64,000 nt of DNA from VXPQ01 sp965223485 (GTDB taxonomy: Bacteria > Bacteroidota > Rhodothermia > Rhodothermales > VXPQ01): positions 1,922,001 to 1,986,000 of the forward strand of contig OZ244993.1 in the NCBI GenBank assembly GCA_965223485.1, given 5' to 3'. This document shows, piece by piece, positions 1 through 7,866 of the stretch (position 1 is the stretch's first letter; every line of letters begins with the position of its first letter). The notes beneath the pieces were generated by a model. That model had not been told where the DNA came from and did no database searches. It saw only the letters and a program-made list of their open reading frames with translations. A program made the translations under genes and the position numbers.

Positions 1-2
1 TT

Positions 3-776
3 GAAGAAGTGACCGCATGGCAGGCTCGTCCTCTGGAGCGTGTGTATCCGATCGTGTACTTCGACGCCTTGTTCGTAAAGTCTCGCGAGGAGGGTTCGGT
101 GAAGACGCGCGCGGTCTACGTGGCGCTGGCGATAGATATTGAAGGAGAGAAAAAGGTGCTTGGCCTTTGGATCGCTCCGACGGAGGGAGCCGTTTCGTGG
201 CTTACCATCTTCGGCGAGTTGAAGGCGCGGGGCATGGAGGACTGTTTCATTGCGTGCGTGGACGGCCTGAGGGGTCTTCCCGAGGCGATAGAGACGGTCT
301 TTCCACATGCGCGGGTGCAGTTGTGCGTGGTGCACCAGGTGCGCAAGAGCCTGCGGTACGTGCCCTGGAAGGAGCGCAAGCCGGTGGTGGGCGACCTGCG
401 CAGCGTCTATACGGCGCCGAGCGAAGAGGCCGCTCTCGCGGCGCTCGAGGCTTTCGAGAGACAATGGAGCGAGAAGTACCCGGCTATCGCTCCGCTCTGG
501 AGGAAGGACTGGGAGCGTCTGGCGCCTTTCTTCGACTATGCGCCTGCGATCCGCAAGGTGGTCTACACCACCAATGCGATCGAATCGCTGAACTACAGCC
601 TGCGCAAGATCGTCAAGGGGCGGGGCGCTTTCCCCAGCGACGACGCGGTGCGCAAGCTGCTCTACCTGGGTCTGCGCGAAGCGTCGAAGAAATGGAAGCG
701 GCCCATACGCGACTGGAAGGCCGCCCTCAACCAGTTCGTCATACTCTACGGGGACAGAGTCCCCATTGAACAATAA
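3..776 (+). CDS. IS256-family transposase (5' end outside window)
   Basis: C-terminal two thirds of a mutator-type (IS256) DDE transposase. The frame is open to the window edge; a GTG at 9 is not the real start because the upstream codons already continue the family sequence (EEVTAWQ). Visible catalytic residues are the first Asp in VYFDALFVK, the second in CVDGLRGLPE and the Glu in TTNAIESLN, with the RKIVKGRG block after it, as expected for IS256. The family usually has about 400 residues; 257 are visible. No frameshift or stop interrupts it. It promotes transposition of the surrounding element, acting at the terminal inverted repeats, one of which follows directly at 777-806. Confidence 0.93.
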   Translation, partial: EEVTAWQARPLERVYPIVYFDALFVKSREEGSVKTRAVYVALAIDIEGEKKVLGLWIAPTEGAVSWLTIFGELKARGMEDCFIACVDGLRGLPEAIETVFPHARVQLCVVHQVRKSLRYVPWKERKPVVGDLRSVYTAPSEEAALAALEAFERQWSEKYPAIAPLWRKDWERLAPFFDYAPAIRKVVYTTNAIESLNYSLRKIVKGRGAFPSDDAVRKLLYLGLREASKKWKRPIRDWKAALNQFVILYGDRVPIEQ

Positions 777-806
777 CCCCACTTACACAGTTAAGCGGAC
801 ACGCCC
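777..806 (+). repeat. IS256 right terminal inverted repeat
   Basis: Sequence directly after the transposase stop (CCCC then ACTTACACAGTTAAGCGGAC then ACGCCC) has the form usual for IS256-type ends. The partner repeat is outside the window, so this rests on family resemblance and position, and the exact outer base is uncertain by a few bases. Confidence 0.6.
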
Positions 807-850
807 TACTGCGTTGCTCGTAATCCTCCGCATATCTTACAGGGATAGCA

Positions 851-2224
851 ATGAACGCATACAATGTCAAACAGACCCTGAACACCACGCCGGCTCAGCA
901 TCGGGGCAGTAGAAAAACAACACTGATCGACGCCATCTTGTCGATACGACACTTCCGCATCGCGCTTCCTCTGCTTGCGGCGTTACTCTTCTGTGCGCTG
1001 GCCGCGCCGCAGGTTTTGCCCCAGTCTTTTGTACCGGCCAGCCCGGAGGAGGCAGGCGTTTCCTCCGAACGGCTTGCACGCATCGATGCGGTGCTTGAAA
1101 AGTATATCGAGCAGGAACGGTTACCGGGCGCCGCACTCGTGATAGGTCGGCGCGGGCATGTCGTCTACGCCAGGGCGTTCGGCTACCGGGACCGCGAGGC
1201 GGAGGAACCGCTTGATGTCACGGATCTTTTTCGCATCGCTTCGCAAACCAAGGCGGTCATTTCCGTGGGTGTGATGATCCTGCAGGAGCAAGGGCGCTTG
1301 CTGATCGATCAGGACCTGAGCGACTTTATTCCCGAATTCGACAGCACCACCGTTGCCGTGGCGAAAGAGGAAGGGGGCTACGAGACGGTTCCCGCCAACC
1401 GTAACATCACGGTGCGCGATTTGCTCACCCACACCGCCGGTATCGGGTATGGCTGGGGTCCCGGCGCCCGGAGCTGGGTGGAGGCCGGTATACAGGGATG
1501 GTATTTTGCGGATCGCGACGAGCCGATCGCCGAGACGGTCGAGCGCATGGGCGCCTTGCCTATGGATGCCCAGCCGGGCGAGGAGTTCGTATACGGGTAC
1601 AACACGGATATCCTGGGCGTGGTTATCGAGCGGGCTTCCGGCATGCCGCTGGACGAATTTCTGCGGGTCGAGATTTTCGAGCCGCTGGGCATGATGGACA
1701 CACACTTCTATGTGCCCGAGGAAAAAGCGGACCGGCTCACCGTCGTGTACTCGGTGACGGAACAGAACGGGATGGTTCGCGCGCCCGATCCGGGCCACAT
1801 GGTCGGACAGGGTATGTATCTGGAGGGACCGCGCAAGAGCTTCTCAGGCGGCGCGGGGCTCGTTTCCACGCCGGGTGATTACGCCCGCTTTCTTGAGGCA
1901 TTGCGGCGGCGGGGTACCCTCGATGGCGCCCGCATCCTGTCGCCCAAGACCGTACAACTGATGACCGTCGATCATGCCCACGATGCATGGCAGGGAGACG
2001 GCGGCGGGTTTGGCTTGGGGTTCGGCATTACGGAGGAGATCGGCTGGAACGGATTGCCGGGTTCTCCGGGGGCATACACCTGGGGAGGGGCCTATCATTC
2101 CACGTACTGGGTCGATCCTGCAGAAGAACTGGTCGTTTCGTACATGACGCAGGTTATCCCTGCCCAGGGTCTTGACGACCACCAGCGGCTCCGGGCACTC
2201 GTTTACCAGGCGCTGGTGGACTGA
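851..2224 (+). CDS. exported beta-lactamase-fold serine hydrolase
   Basis: A 457-residue protein of the class C beta-lactamase / EstB-type esterase fold (Pfam Beta-lactamase). A hydrophobic stretch at residues 36-53 followed by small residues looks like a signal peptide, which would make the mature enzyme periplasmic or secreted. The nucleophile motif SxxK is S131-QT-K134 (FRIASQTK). The tyrosine motif is probably YGYNTDILG near residue 247, as in the esterase subgroup, and WGGAYHSTYWVDP near 411 takes the place of the KTG box. The start is uncertain: about 30 polar residues precede the signal core, so a downstream start is possible. It stands alone between the IS element and the next oxidoreductase. 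The substrate (beta-lactam, ester or D-amino peptide) cannot be told from sequence. Confidence 0.85.
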   Translation: MNAYNVKQTLNTTPAQHRGSRKTTLIDAILSIRHFRIALPLLAALLFCALAAPQVLPQSFVPASPEEAGVSSERLARIDAVLEKYIEQERLPGAALVIGRRGHVVYARAFGYRDREAEEPLDVTDLFRIASQTKAVISVGVMILQEQGRLLIDQDLSDFIPEFDSTTVAVAKEEGGYETVPANRNITVRDLLTHTAGIGYGWGPGARSWVEAGIQGWYFADRDEPIAETVERMGALPMDAQPGEEFVYGYNTDILGVVIERASGMPLDEFLRVEIFEPLGMMDTHFYVPEEKADRLTVVYSVTEQNGMVRAPDPGHMVGQGMYLEGPRKSFSGGAGLVSTPGDYARFLEALRRRGTLDGARILSPKTVQLMTVDHAHDAWQGDGGGFGLGFGITEEIGWNGLPGSPGAYTWGGAYHSTYWVDPAEELVVSYMTQVIPAQGLDDHQRLRALVYQALVD

Positions 2225-2304
2225 ACCGGGCGTAAAGGATGCTACCCGGCAGAACGGCATGATCCCTGAGGCTGTACGGATTCCTGGGCGAATGCCGGGA
2301 AGGC

Positions 2305-2334
2305 TTGACGGCGCGTAAAAAATTCGTACATTCA
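2305..2334 (+). promoter_or_regulatory. candidate promoter, Bacteroidota type
   Basis: TTG at 2305-2307, 19 bp, then TACATTCA at 2327-2334, which fits the TTTG / TAnnTTTG layout of Bacteroidota housekeeping promoters with a mismatch at the end. It lies 115 bp before the start of the Gfo/Idh/MocA gene. The decamer TCGTACATTC at 2324 recurs before the TPR lipoprotein gene. Confidence 0.4.
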
Positions 2335-2448
2335 ATAAGAATTCACAGGCGCGGTAGGTTGCCGGGGGCATTGCAGGTGCGATAGCCTCCATAGCCGCAG
2401 GAAGGTGTACTCATCGCATTCAACTGCTCACAAAGACGCAACACGCTG

Positions 2449-3951
2449 ATGGAAGGATCGAAAAACGGTGTTTCACGCAGAAAATTTATCGGGGGCATGG
2501 CGGCTGCGTCGGCCTTCGCTGTGGTTCCTCGTCATGTACTGGGTGGTGTGGGTTTTGTAGCCCCCAGCGACAAGATCAACATTGCGCAGATCGGCGCCGG
2601 CACGCAAGCGCTTCGCCAGTTGAATGGTGGTATGATGCGGCGCGACGGCATCCGGATCACGAGTGTCACCGATCCCAACCGGGAGACCCAGGATTATGTC
2701 GATTGGAGCCGGTTAGGCACGCGGCGCAGCACCCGCCGGTTGCTGCAGGACGATTCCTGGGGCGAGGGAGATACGGGTACGCGCGGGGGACGCGACTATG
2801 CCAAGCGCATTATTGACACGTACTATGCCGAGTCCGGCGAGTCCGATGGGGTACGCACGTACGAGGATTACCGGGAGATGCTTGCTGCCGAAGACGACGC
2901 GGATGCCGTGGTCATTATTGTGCCGGATCACCTCCATGCGCACATTTCCATTGCCGCCATGAAGGCGGGCAAGGCGGTCATCATGCACAAGCCGGTCGGG
3001 CTTTCTCCGCATGAGGTGCGCCGTGTCCTCGAGACGGAGAAGGAAACCGGCGCCGTGACGCACCTGCTGGCCTACAGTGCGCCGGAAAACCACGGGCGCC
3101 TGAAAGCCTGGCTGGAAATTGGCGCCATAGGGCGGGTCCTTGAAGTGCACAACTGGACGAACCGTCCCGTGTGGCCCCAGGCATGGCCTGATTATCCCCG
3201 GGAGCAGGCAGCGATTCCCGACGGGTTCAACTGGGATCTGTGGCAGGGCCCCATACCGAATCAGGCTTATCATCCGCTGCTGACGCACACGCTGTACCGG
3301 GGGTGGTACAACTACGGGGCAGGGTGCCTCGGAGACATGGGCAATTACAGCCTGTGGCAGCCGCATCGTTTCCTGAAGCTCGGGGCGCCGGACATGGTGG
3401 AAGCGTACACGAGCAAGAGCGTCATTCTGGGCGACGATCTGGTATGCCAGACGCGCCATTATTCGCCGGTCGCTTTTCCGAGCGCCAGCCAGATTCATTT
3501 CCGGCATCCTCGCACGGAAGATCGCCCCGAGGTGGATGTCTACTGGTATAGCGGCTCCATGAAACCGCAGACGCCGGAGGAATTGTTCATGGCCGATGGG
3601 CAACTGCCGGGTGAGGGCATGCTGTTCGTTGGCTCGGATGGCAAAATTCTTTGCGGTTTCCGGGGAGAGAATCCGCGATTGCTTCCGGAGCATCGGATGG
3701 CGTCCATGAATCTCGAGGAAGAGGAAGTCCGCGAGATGAATCAGGACGACGAGTGGACGGAGGCCGTTCGGACGAACGGGCACTCGCGCGGGGCGTTCAG
3801 CGAAGCGGCCAGTCTGGCCGAGGCGACCGCGCTGGGCATCGCCGCCGTGCAAAATCCGGCAACGCGTCTGCTCTGGAATTCGGAAAACATGACGTTTACG
3901 AACGCCGACTTCCCGGCGCACCGTACATACCGGGAAGGCTGGGAGCTGTAG
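2449..3951 (+). CDS. Tat-exported Gfo/Idh/MocA family oxidoreductase
   Basis: A 500-residue NAD(P)-dependent oxidoreductase-like protein. The N-terminus carries a twin-arginine signal (SRRKFIGG at residues 9-16, then an alanine-rich h-region), so it is probably exported folded with its cofactor. The Rossmann glycine motif is IAQIGAG near residue 47. The usual EKP motif reads MHKPVG (near 182), with Lys kept and Glu replaced by His; such variants occur in exported members, so activity is not excluded. The C-terminal half has the family's mixed beta-sheet domain. Homologues in related bacteria act on sugars or inositols, but the substrate here is unknown. A candidate promoter lies at 2305-2334. 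The next genes downstream are remnants, so it may once have been part of a sugar-use cluster. Confidence 0.9.
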   Translation: MEGSKNGVSRRKFIGGMAAASAFAVVPRHVLGGVGFVAPSDKINIAQIGAGTQALRQLNGGMMRRDGIRITSVTDPNRETQDYVDWSRLGTRRSTRRLLQDDSWGEGDTGTRGGRDYAKRIIDTYYAESGESDGVRTYEDYREMLAAEDDADAVVIIVPDHLHAHISIAAMKAGKAVIMHKPVGLSPHEVRRVLETEKETGAVTHLLAYSAPENHGRLKAWLEIGAIGRVLEVHNWTNRPVWPQAWPDYPREQAAIPDGFNWDLWQGPIPNQAYHPLLTHTLYRGWYNYGAGCLGDMGNYSLWQPHRFLKLGAPDMVEAYTSKSVILGDDLVCQTRHYSPVAFPSASQIHFRHPRTEDRPEVDVYWYSGSMKPQTPEELFMADGQLPGEGMLFVGSDGKILCGFRGENPRLLPEHRMASMNLEEEEVREMNQDDEWTEAVRTNGHSRGAFSEAASLAEATALGIAAVQNPATRLLWNSENMTFTNADFPAHRTYREGWEL

Positions 3952-4068
3952 CGCAAACGGCTATTCAGGGGGCGCCGCGCAGACACGGTTTGCAAAGCAG
4001 TCGTTTTTGCTGAAATGTAAACCATGTGTGGGGTATGTCCCCTTGCCGCTACGCCAGGAACACGTAGC

Positions 4069-4732
4069 GCACCTCCTATCGTCGCCGCTCCGTCTACGCC
4101 CAGCATGCGTCCGAGGCGGGGTACCTCTCCTCTCGTATTTTCGAGACCTGCCTTTTTGACAAGTCCGATCACGGTGCCAAGGGAGTCGAAGAAATCCACG
4201 AAAAGCATGGCGAAAACAATGTCCAGCAGCCCGAAAGACAAGGCGCCCTGCAGGTCGAGCGCAAAGAACGCATCCAGTGCGCCGCCCTCCTGAGAGCCGC
4301 CGCCTCCAAGCATGCCCAGCGGGATGGCCGCCAGCGTCGCCGCCACGATGCCGATGAGGATGCCGGCCCGTATGCCCCGCGACAGCAGCGTTGCAATGAG
4401 GAACAGCGTTCCGATCGCCAGCAGGGCCTGCGGCGAGGTCAGATCGCCGCGTGTCACGAGCGTAGCCGGATGCGCCTGGATCAGCCCGGCGCCACCGCCA
4501 GCGGCAAGCGGGCCCACAATCCCATGGCAATCGTACCGATCCCGCTCAGCAGGCAGGTCGCAAACGCCGCCGCCGGAGGAATACCCGCATCGGCGAGAAT
4601 GGCGGGGTTGACGGCGATGATGTAGCTCATCGCCAGGAAGGTGGTTGCTCCGGCAAGGACCTCTGTGCGCACCGATGTGCCGAGGGCAGGCAGATCGAAG
4701 TATCGTTCGAGGCGGTTCAGCAGGGAAGACAT
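4069..4732 (-). pseudogene. NCS2-family purine permease, internally deleted and truncated
   Basis: Remnant of an AzgA/PbuG-type nucleobase permease. Reading leftward from ATG at 4732, about 83 codons encode the family N-terminus (LLNRLERYFDLPALGTSVRTE, then TTFLAMSYIIAVNPAIL) up to LAVAPG, where a TGA at 4481-4483 stops the frame. The family continues with a GLNA(Y/F)F segment; here it jumps in another frame to AGLIQAHPATLVTRGDLTSP, so roughly 60 residues are missing at a point near 4484-4490, with a frame change. The second part runs to LGVDGAATIGGAL near 4069 and then loses similarity, about 185 residues short of the family C-terminus. With TM segments lost in two places it cannot be functional. 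Confidence 0.85.
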
Positions 4733-4842
4733 GGTGCTGCGCGATGGATTGGGGATGTCGGGGCGTGCAAGGCCGTTCCGACCGTCCGCAGGTTTCGGGT
4801 ACGGAAACTGCGTCGAAATTAGCCCAATCTCCACAAACAAAG

Positions 4843-4872
4843 TTGTGAGAATATATTTTTTCCGTACGTTTC
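4843..4872 (+). promoter_or_regulatory. candidate promoter, Bacteroidota type
   Basis: TTG at 4843-4845, exactly 19 bp, then TACGTTTC at 4865-4872: one of the best matches in the window to the TTTG / TAnnTTTG promoter layout. The spacer is AT-rich (AATATATTTTTT). It would transcribe the isomerase remnant and the PIG-L gene behind it, and may be the original promoter kept after the upstream deletion. Confidence 0.45.
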
Positions 4873-4880
4873 CGTACGTT
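4861..4880 (+). repeat. two direct 10-bp repeats
   Basis: TCCGTACGTT occurs twice in a row. The first copy holds the TACGTT core of the candidate -7 element, so the duplication gives a second possible element 10 bp downstream. It also contains the palindrome CGTACG twice. Confidence 0.9.
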
Positions 4881-4928
4881 ATGCACACGCTCCGCTGAAT
4901 CTCTCCCGAATCAAAGAACCTTCTTGTC

Positions 4929-5207
4929 ATGGAACTCGATCTGGCCTGGATCGAAAATGCCGGGCAGGACCCGCTTGCGTATTTCGAACGCAATCCCGGA
5001 CGCTTTCCCCTGTGGCATGTGAAGGACATCGACGAGGAGGGAGAGCTCGCCAACGTGGGTGCCGGGCGCGTCAACTTCCCGGCCATCTTCGCCAAGGCAG
5101 AGCAGGCCGGATTGCAGTATGGCATTGTCGAGCACGACCGCCCCGGCGACGATCCGGTGGCAAGCATTGCTGCAAGCTACGCGTACCTCGACGACATCCT
5201 GGGATAA
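4929..5207 (+). pseudogene. sugar phosphate isomerase/epimerase, C-terminal remnant
   Basis: An open 92-codon stretch whose product matches only the last third of xylose-isomerase-like TIM-barrel proteins (sugar phosphate isomerase/epimerase family, usually about 270-310 residues). Visible family features are ELDLAWIENAG, the HVKDID metal/substrate segment and GIVEHDRP near the end, followed by the usual C-terminal helix. An in-frame TGA at 4896-4898 closes the frame upstream, and no matching N-terminus is found before it, so about 200 residues are gone. The ATG at 4929 is probably an internal Met. It may still be transcribed from the promoter at 4843. A very short functional protein cannot be ruled out but is unlikely. 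Confidence 0.8.
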
Positions 5208-5256
5208 GCGCCCAGAGAATGTGCTTCTGTTTCACGAATAATCTCCACCCGTACCT

Positions 5257-6144
5257 ATGCGTTACACCGTCTCTTTTCTCTCGATCCTGTTTCTTGCCGT
5301 CGTATCGGCTCATGCGCAATCGGCCGATCCCTTGCGCGTCATTGCTTTCGGGGCGCATCCCGACGATGCCGAACTGAAAGCAGGCGGCGTGGCGTACCTC
5401 TGGGCGCAGGAGGGCGTGGCCGTGAAGTTCGTGGCCATGACCAACGGCGATATCGGCCATTTCGAACAGGCGGGCGGCCCGCTTGCGCAACGGCGCGCAG
5501 CCGAGGTGTCCGCCTGCGCGGATATTTTCGGGATTACGACGGAAGTCTACGATATCCACGACGGAGAACTCATGCCGACGCTGGAGAACCGCAGGAAGGT
5601 CGTGCGGTCCATCCGCGAATGGGATGCGGATATTGTGATGGGGCACCGGCGGTACGATTATCACCCGGATCATCGCTACACAGGCGAACTCATGGAGGAT
5701 GCGGCCGTGACTGTGGTCGCGCCGTTTTTCGAGGCCCTGACGCCCAGCGTGGACAGCAATCCCGTTTTTCTGCATCTATACGACGGCTTCGAGAAGCCCT
5801 ATCCGTTCCAGCCGGATCTGGTAGTGGGTATTGACGAGGCCGCCGAGGCGAAATGGGATTGCATTCGCGCCATGCCTTCCCAGTTTGCCGACGCCGATTC
5901 CTGGCAAGGCCGGTATCAGCCGAACGTGCCGGAGGATGCGGAGGAGCGCGTCGAATACATCCTTGAGTCCAGGAAGAGTCGCAGCGCGGCCCTTGCCGAC
6001 AAGTACCGCGACCGGCTCATCGAATTGTACGGCGAGGAGAAGGGTCGCGCGATCGTCCACGCCGAAGCTTTCGAGATTTGCCAGTACGGACGTCGTCCCG
6101 GCGAGGAAGAACTCCGGGCGCTGTTCCCCACCTTCGACGAGTAG
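5257..6144 (+). CDS. exported PIG-L (LmbE-like) deacetylase
   Basis: A 295-residue protein with a clear signal peptide (residues 1-20, cleavage after SAHA). The zinc-binding motif AHPDDAE is at residues 32-38 and the second motif HPDH near 141, both typical of PIG-L/LmbE N-acetylglucosaminide deacetylases, which remove acetyl groups from amino sugars or act on related conjugates. The mature enzyme would be periplasmic. It follows the isomerase remnant by 49 bp and probably shares its promoter. The next gene, on the other strand, is a sulfatase, so amino-sugar or glycan breakdown is a reasonable context, though the substrate is not shown by the sequence. Confidence 0.9.
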   Translation: MRYTVSFLSILFLAVVSAHAQSADPLRVIAFGAHPDDAELKAGGVAYLWAQEGVAVKFVAMTNGDIGHFEQAGGPLAQRRAAEVSACADIFGITTEVYDIHDGELMPTLENRRKVVRSIREWDADIVMGHRRYDYHPDHRYTGELMEDAAVTVVAPFFEALTPSVDSNPVFLHLYDGFEKPYPFQPDLVVGIDEAAEAKWDCIRAMPSQFADADSWQGRYQPNVPEDAEERVEYILESRKSRSAALADKYRDRLIELYGEEKGRAIVHAEAFEICQYGRRPGEEELRALFPTFDE

Positions 6145-6302
6145 ATCGCGCCCCGTTCGATGTGCCTGAAGAGGTACGCTTGCCCCTGGCGCGGCGTGTC
6201 CGGTCGAAAGCCGGTTCTACCTGATCGTTGCGGGGAGTAGGAGGAGAATCGGTCTTTTACCTGGAAAGTCACTCGACTGCGTTCTCCGGATTCTCCAGGT
6301 CG
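6145..6302. other. intergenic, convergent gene ends
   Basis: 158 bp between the PIG-L and sulfatase stop codons. It holds a short CCGG-loop-CCGG hairpin near 6200 and GC-rich text without a T-run; I see no gene and no convincing terminator. Confidence 0.5.
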
Positions 6303-7772
6303 TTATTCCTGTGCGGGCGGTATGCGCTCGAAGGTGCGATTCGGGAGGGCGTCGCCGGTTTCCCGATCGTATTCGTCCGGAGTGCGTTCTGCCGGGGCCG
6401 CGTCGCCCGTTGCTTCCCGCCATGTTTCCAGCGCGCCGCGCAGGCGTTCGAGGGCTTCGGCGTGTGCAGGGTCCTGCGACACGTCGTACAACTCCTGCGG
6501 ATCGTCTGCGACGAGATACAACTCTTCTTCCGGGCGAGGCGTGTCGAATACGATGTGTTGTTGCGGGGTCAGGGATCCTTCATCCCGGAGCGCCCGCATT
6601 TTCCGGAACGCGTCTCCCCGAATAGCGTCCGCGGGCGGGCCGTTGGGAATGTCCGTGTAGAAATTTCGGATGTACTTGTAGCGGTTGTCGCGCACGGCGC
6701 GCACACGGTCGTCGAAGTCGTGCCAGTTCTTCTCGGCAAAGATATGATCGCGTACGACGGCGGACGGGTCGTTGAGGATGGGTACGATACTTTTCCCCTC
6801 GAACTCCGGCGGGCTTTCTACGCCGGCAAGGTCCAGAAGCGTGGGCGCAAGGTCAATGGCGCTCACCAGACTCGCCGTCGTGGAACCGGCCTCCACCCGA
6901 GCAGGGAAACGTACGATCCACGGAGTGCGAACGCCGCTGTCGTACACAGTGGTTTTGGCGCGGGGAAACGGAGCCCCGTTGTCGCTCATGAACAGCACGA
7001 ACGTGTTTTCCGCGATCTGCTGCCGGTCCAGTTCCTCCAGCACACTGCCGACATAGTGATCCAGCCGGGCAATCTCGTCATAGTACAATGCGAGGTCCTT
7101 CCGCACTTCGGGCGTGTCGGGTAGATAGGCGGGGACGATAACGTCCTCAGGGGCATGCGGGGTGTCGAGGATGCCCTCCCGGTAGGGGCGATGGGGATCG
7201 AACGAGGAAAGCCATGCGAGGAAGGGCCGGCCTTCGGGCCGCTGCTTCAGGACATCCACCCATGCCCCGGCGCCGCTGGCGTATCCTCCGCCCGGCATGA
7301 GTTCGTTTTCGCTCGCCTCGTCGGTGGTGCGTTCGCCGCCGCCCTGGATAACCAGATCGAACCGTGCTACGGCGGCGTCGCCCAGATGCCATTTTCCTGC
7401 CGATGCGGTCCAGTAGCCGGCCTCTCGAAGCAGGTCTACGAACGTGGTCTGATCCTCAGGCAAAGGCCAGTGCAATTGTTCGGCGCCGGTCTGGTGCGGG
7501 TATTTCCCCGTCAGGATGGAAGCCCGGCTGGGACTGCATGAGCTGGTGGTGACGAACGCATGGTCGAAACGCATGCCGTGGTCGGCCAGCCGCTGAAGAT
7601 TCGGCGTCCGGATAGAAGGATGGCCGTATGGCGTGGCGTCCTCCCATCCCATATCGTCGGCCACGAGAATGACGAAGTTGGGTGGGTCGGCGGGTGCGGG
7701 CGCTTCGCCGTAGGCGGAAACGCCCATGCCTACTGCAAGAAACAGGATGGCGAAAAGGAAATTTCGGGGCAT
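6303..7772 (-). CDS. exported type I sulfatase (Cys-type)
   Basis: A 489-residue arylsulfatase-family enzyme. The start at 7772 is chosen because it gives a signal peptide (MPRNFLFAILFLAVGMGVSA) directly before the catalytic domain; an upstream extension to 7994 would overlap the divergent gene. Metal-binding Asp39-Asp40 (VADDMGWED) are present. The formylglycine site is C79-S-P-S-R83, the Cys form that needs FGE or an anSME maturase, neither of which is in the window. A further metal site is MSDNGAP, and KWHLGD holds active-site Lys and His. It would hydrolyse sulfate esters, probably on polysaccharides, in the periplasm or outside. It ends tail-to-tail with the PIG-L deacetylase and starts divergently from the TRAP operon. 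Confidence 0.93.
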   Translation of the reverse strand: MPRNFLFAILFLAVGMGVSAYGEAPAPADPPNFVILVADDMGWEDATPYGHPSIRTPNLQRLADHGMRFDHAFVTTSSCSPSRASILTGKYPHQTGAEQLHWPLPEDQTTFVDLLREAGYWTASAGKWHLGDAAVARFDLVIQGGGERTTDEASENELMPGGGYASGAGAWVDVLKQRPEGRPFLAWLSSFDPHRPYREGILDTPHAPEDVIVPAYLPDTPEVRKDLALYYDEIARLDHYVGSVLEELDRQQIAENTFVLFMSDNGAPFPRAKTTVYDSGVRTPWIVRFPARVEAGSTTASLVSAIDLAPTLLDLAGVESPPEFEGKSIVPILNDPSAVVRDHIFAEKNWHDFDDRVRAVRDNRYKYIRNFYTDIPNGPPADAIRGDAFRKMRALRDEGSLTPQQHIVFDTPRPEEELYLVADDPQELYDVSQDPAHAEALERLRGALETWREATGDAAPAERTPDEYDRETGDALPNRTFERIPPAQE

Positions 7773-7826
7773 GGACCGGGGTGTAAAAAAATAAGGGGCG
7801 CGGGTCTGTTTGTATTTTGCGTATGC

Positions 7827-7835
7827 CGTACTTTC
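7827..7835 (+). promoter_or_regulatory. candidate -7 element before TRAP operon
   Basis: CGTACTTTC, of the same form as the CGTACATTC found before two other genes. The nearest TTTG upstream is only about 16 bp away, so the fit to a full promoter is weak. It lies 31 bp before the chosen start of the TRAP binding-protein gene. Confidence 0.25.
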
Positions 7836-7866
7836 CGAAAGCCGCTTACAGGGTATGTCGGGCGGT

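Larger units (their letters stand above)
1..806 (+). mobile_element. IS256-family insertion sequence, right part
   Basis: The window opens inside an IS256-family element. The transposase reading frame is open from base 3 to its stop at 776, and about 30 bp after the stop form what looks like the right terminal inverted repeat (ACTTACACAGTTAAGCGGAC followed by ACGCCC, ending near 806). The left end lies outside the window, so the total length and target-site duplication cannot be seen. From what is visible the copy is intact at its right end and could be active. Confidence 0.85.

Noticed and set aside
2713..3921. 402-codon open frame antisense to the Gfo/Idh/MocA gene
   Set aside because: Product rich in Arg, His and Pro with no recognisable domain; it mirrors the codon pattern of the well-supported sense gene.
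3741..4886. 381-codon minus-strand frame taken as one complete gene
   Set aside because: Only its middle part matches NCS2 permeases; both ends read as out-of-frame text and it overlaps the oxidoreductase gene, so it is part of a pseudogene.
6228..7124. 298-codon plus-strand frame inside the sulfatase gene
   Set aside because: Complement of sulfatase codons; the sulfatase has all its motifs.
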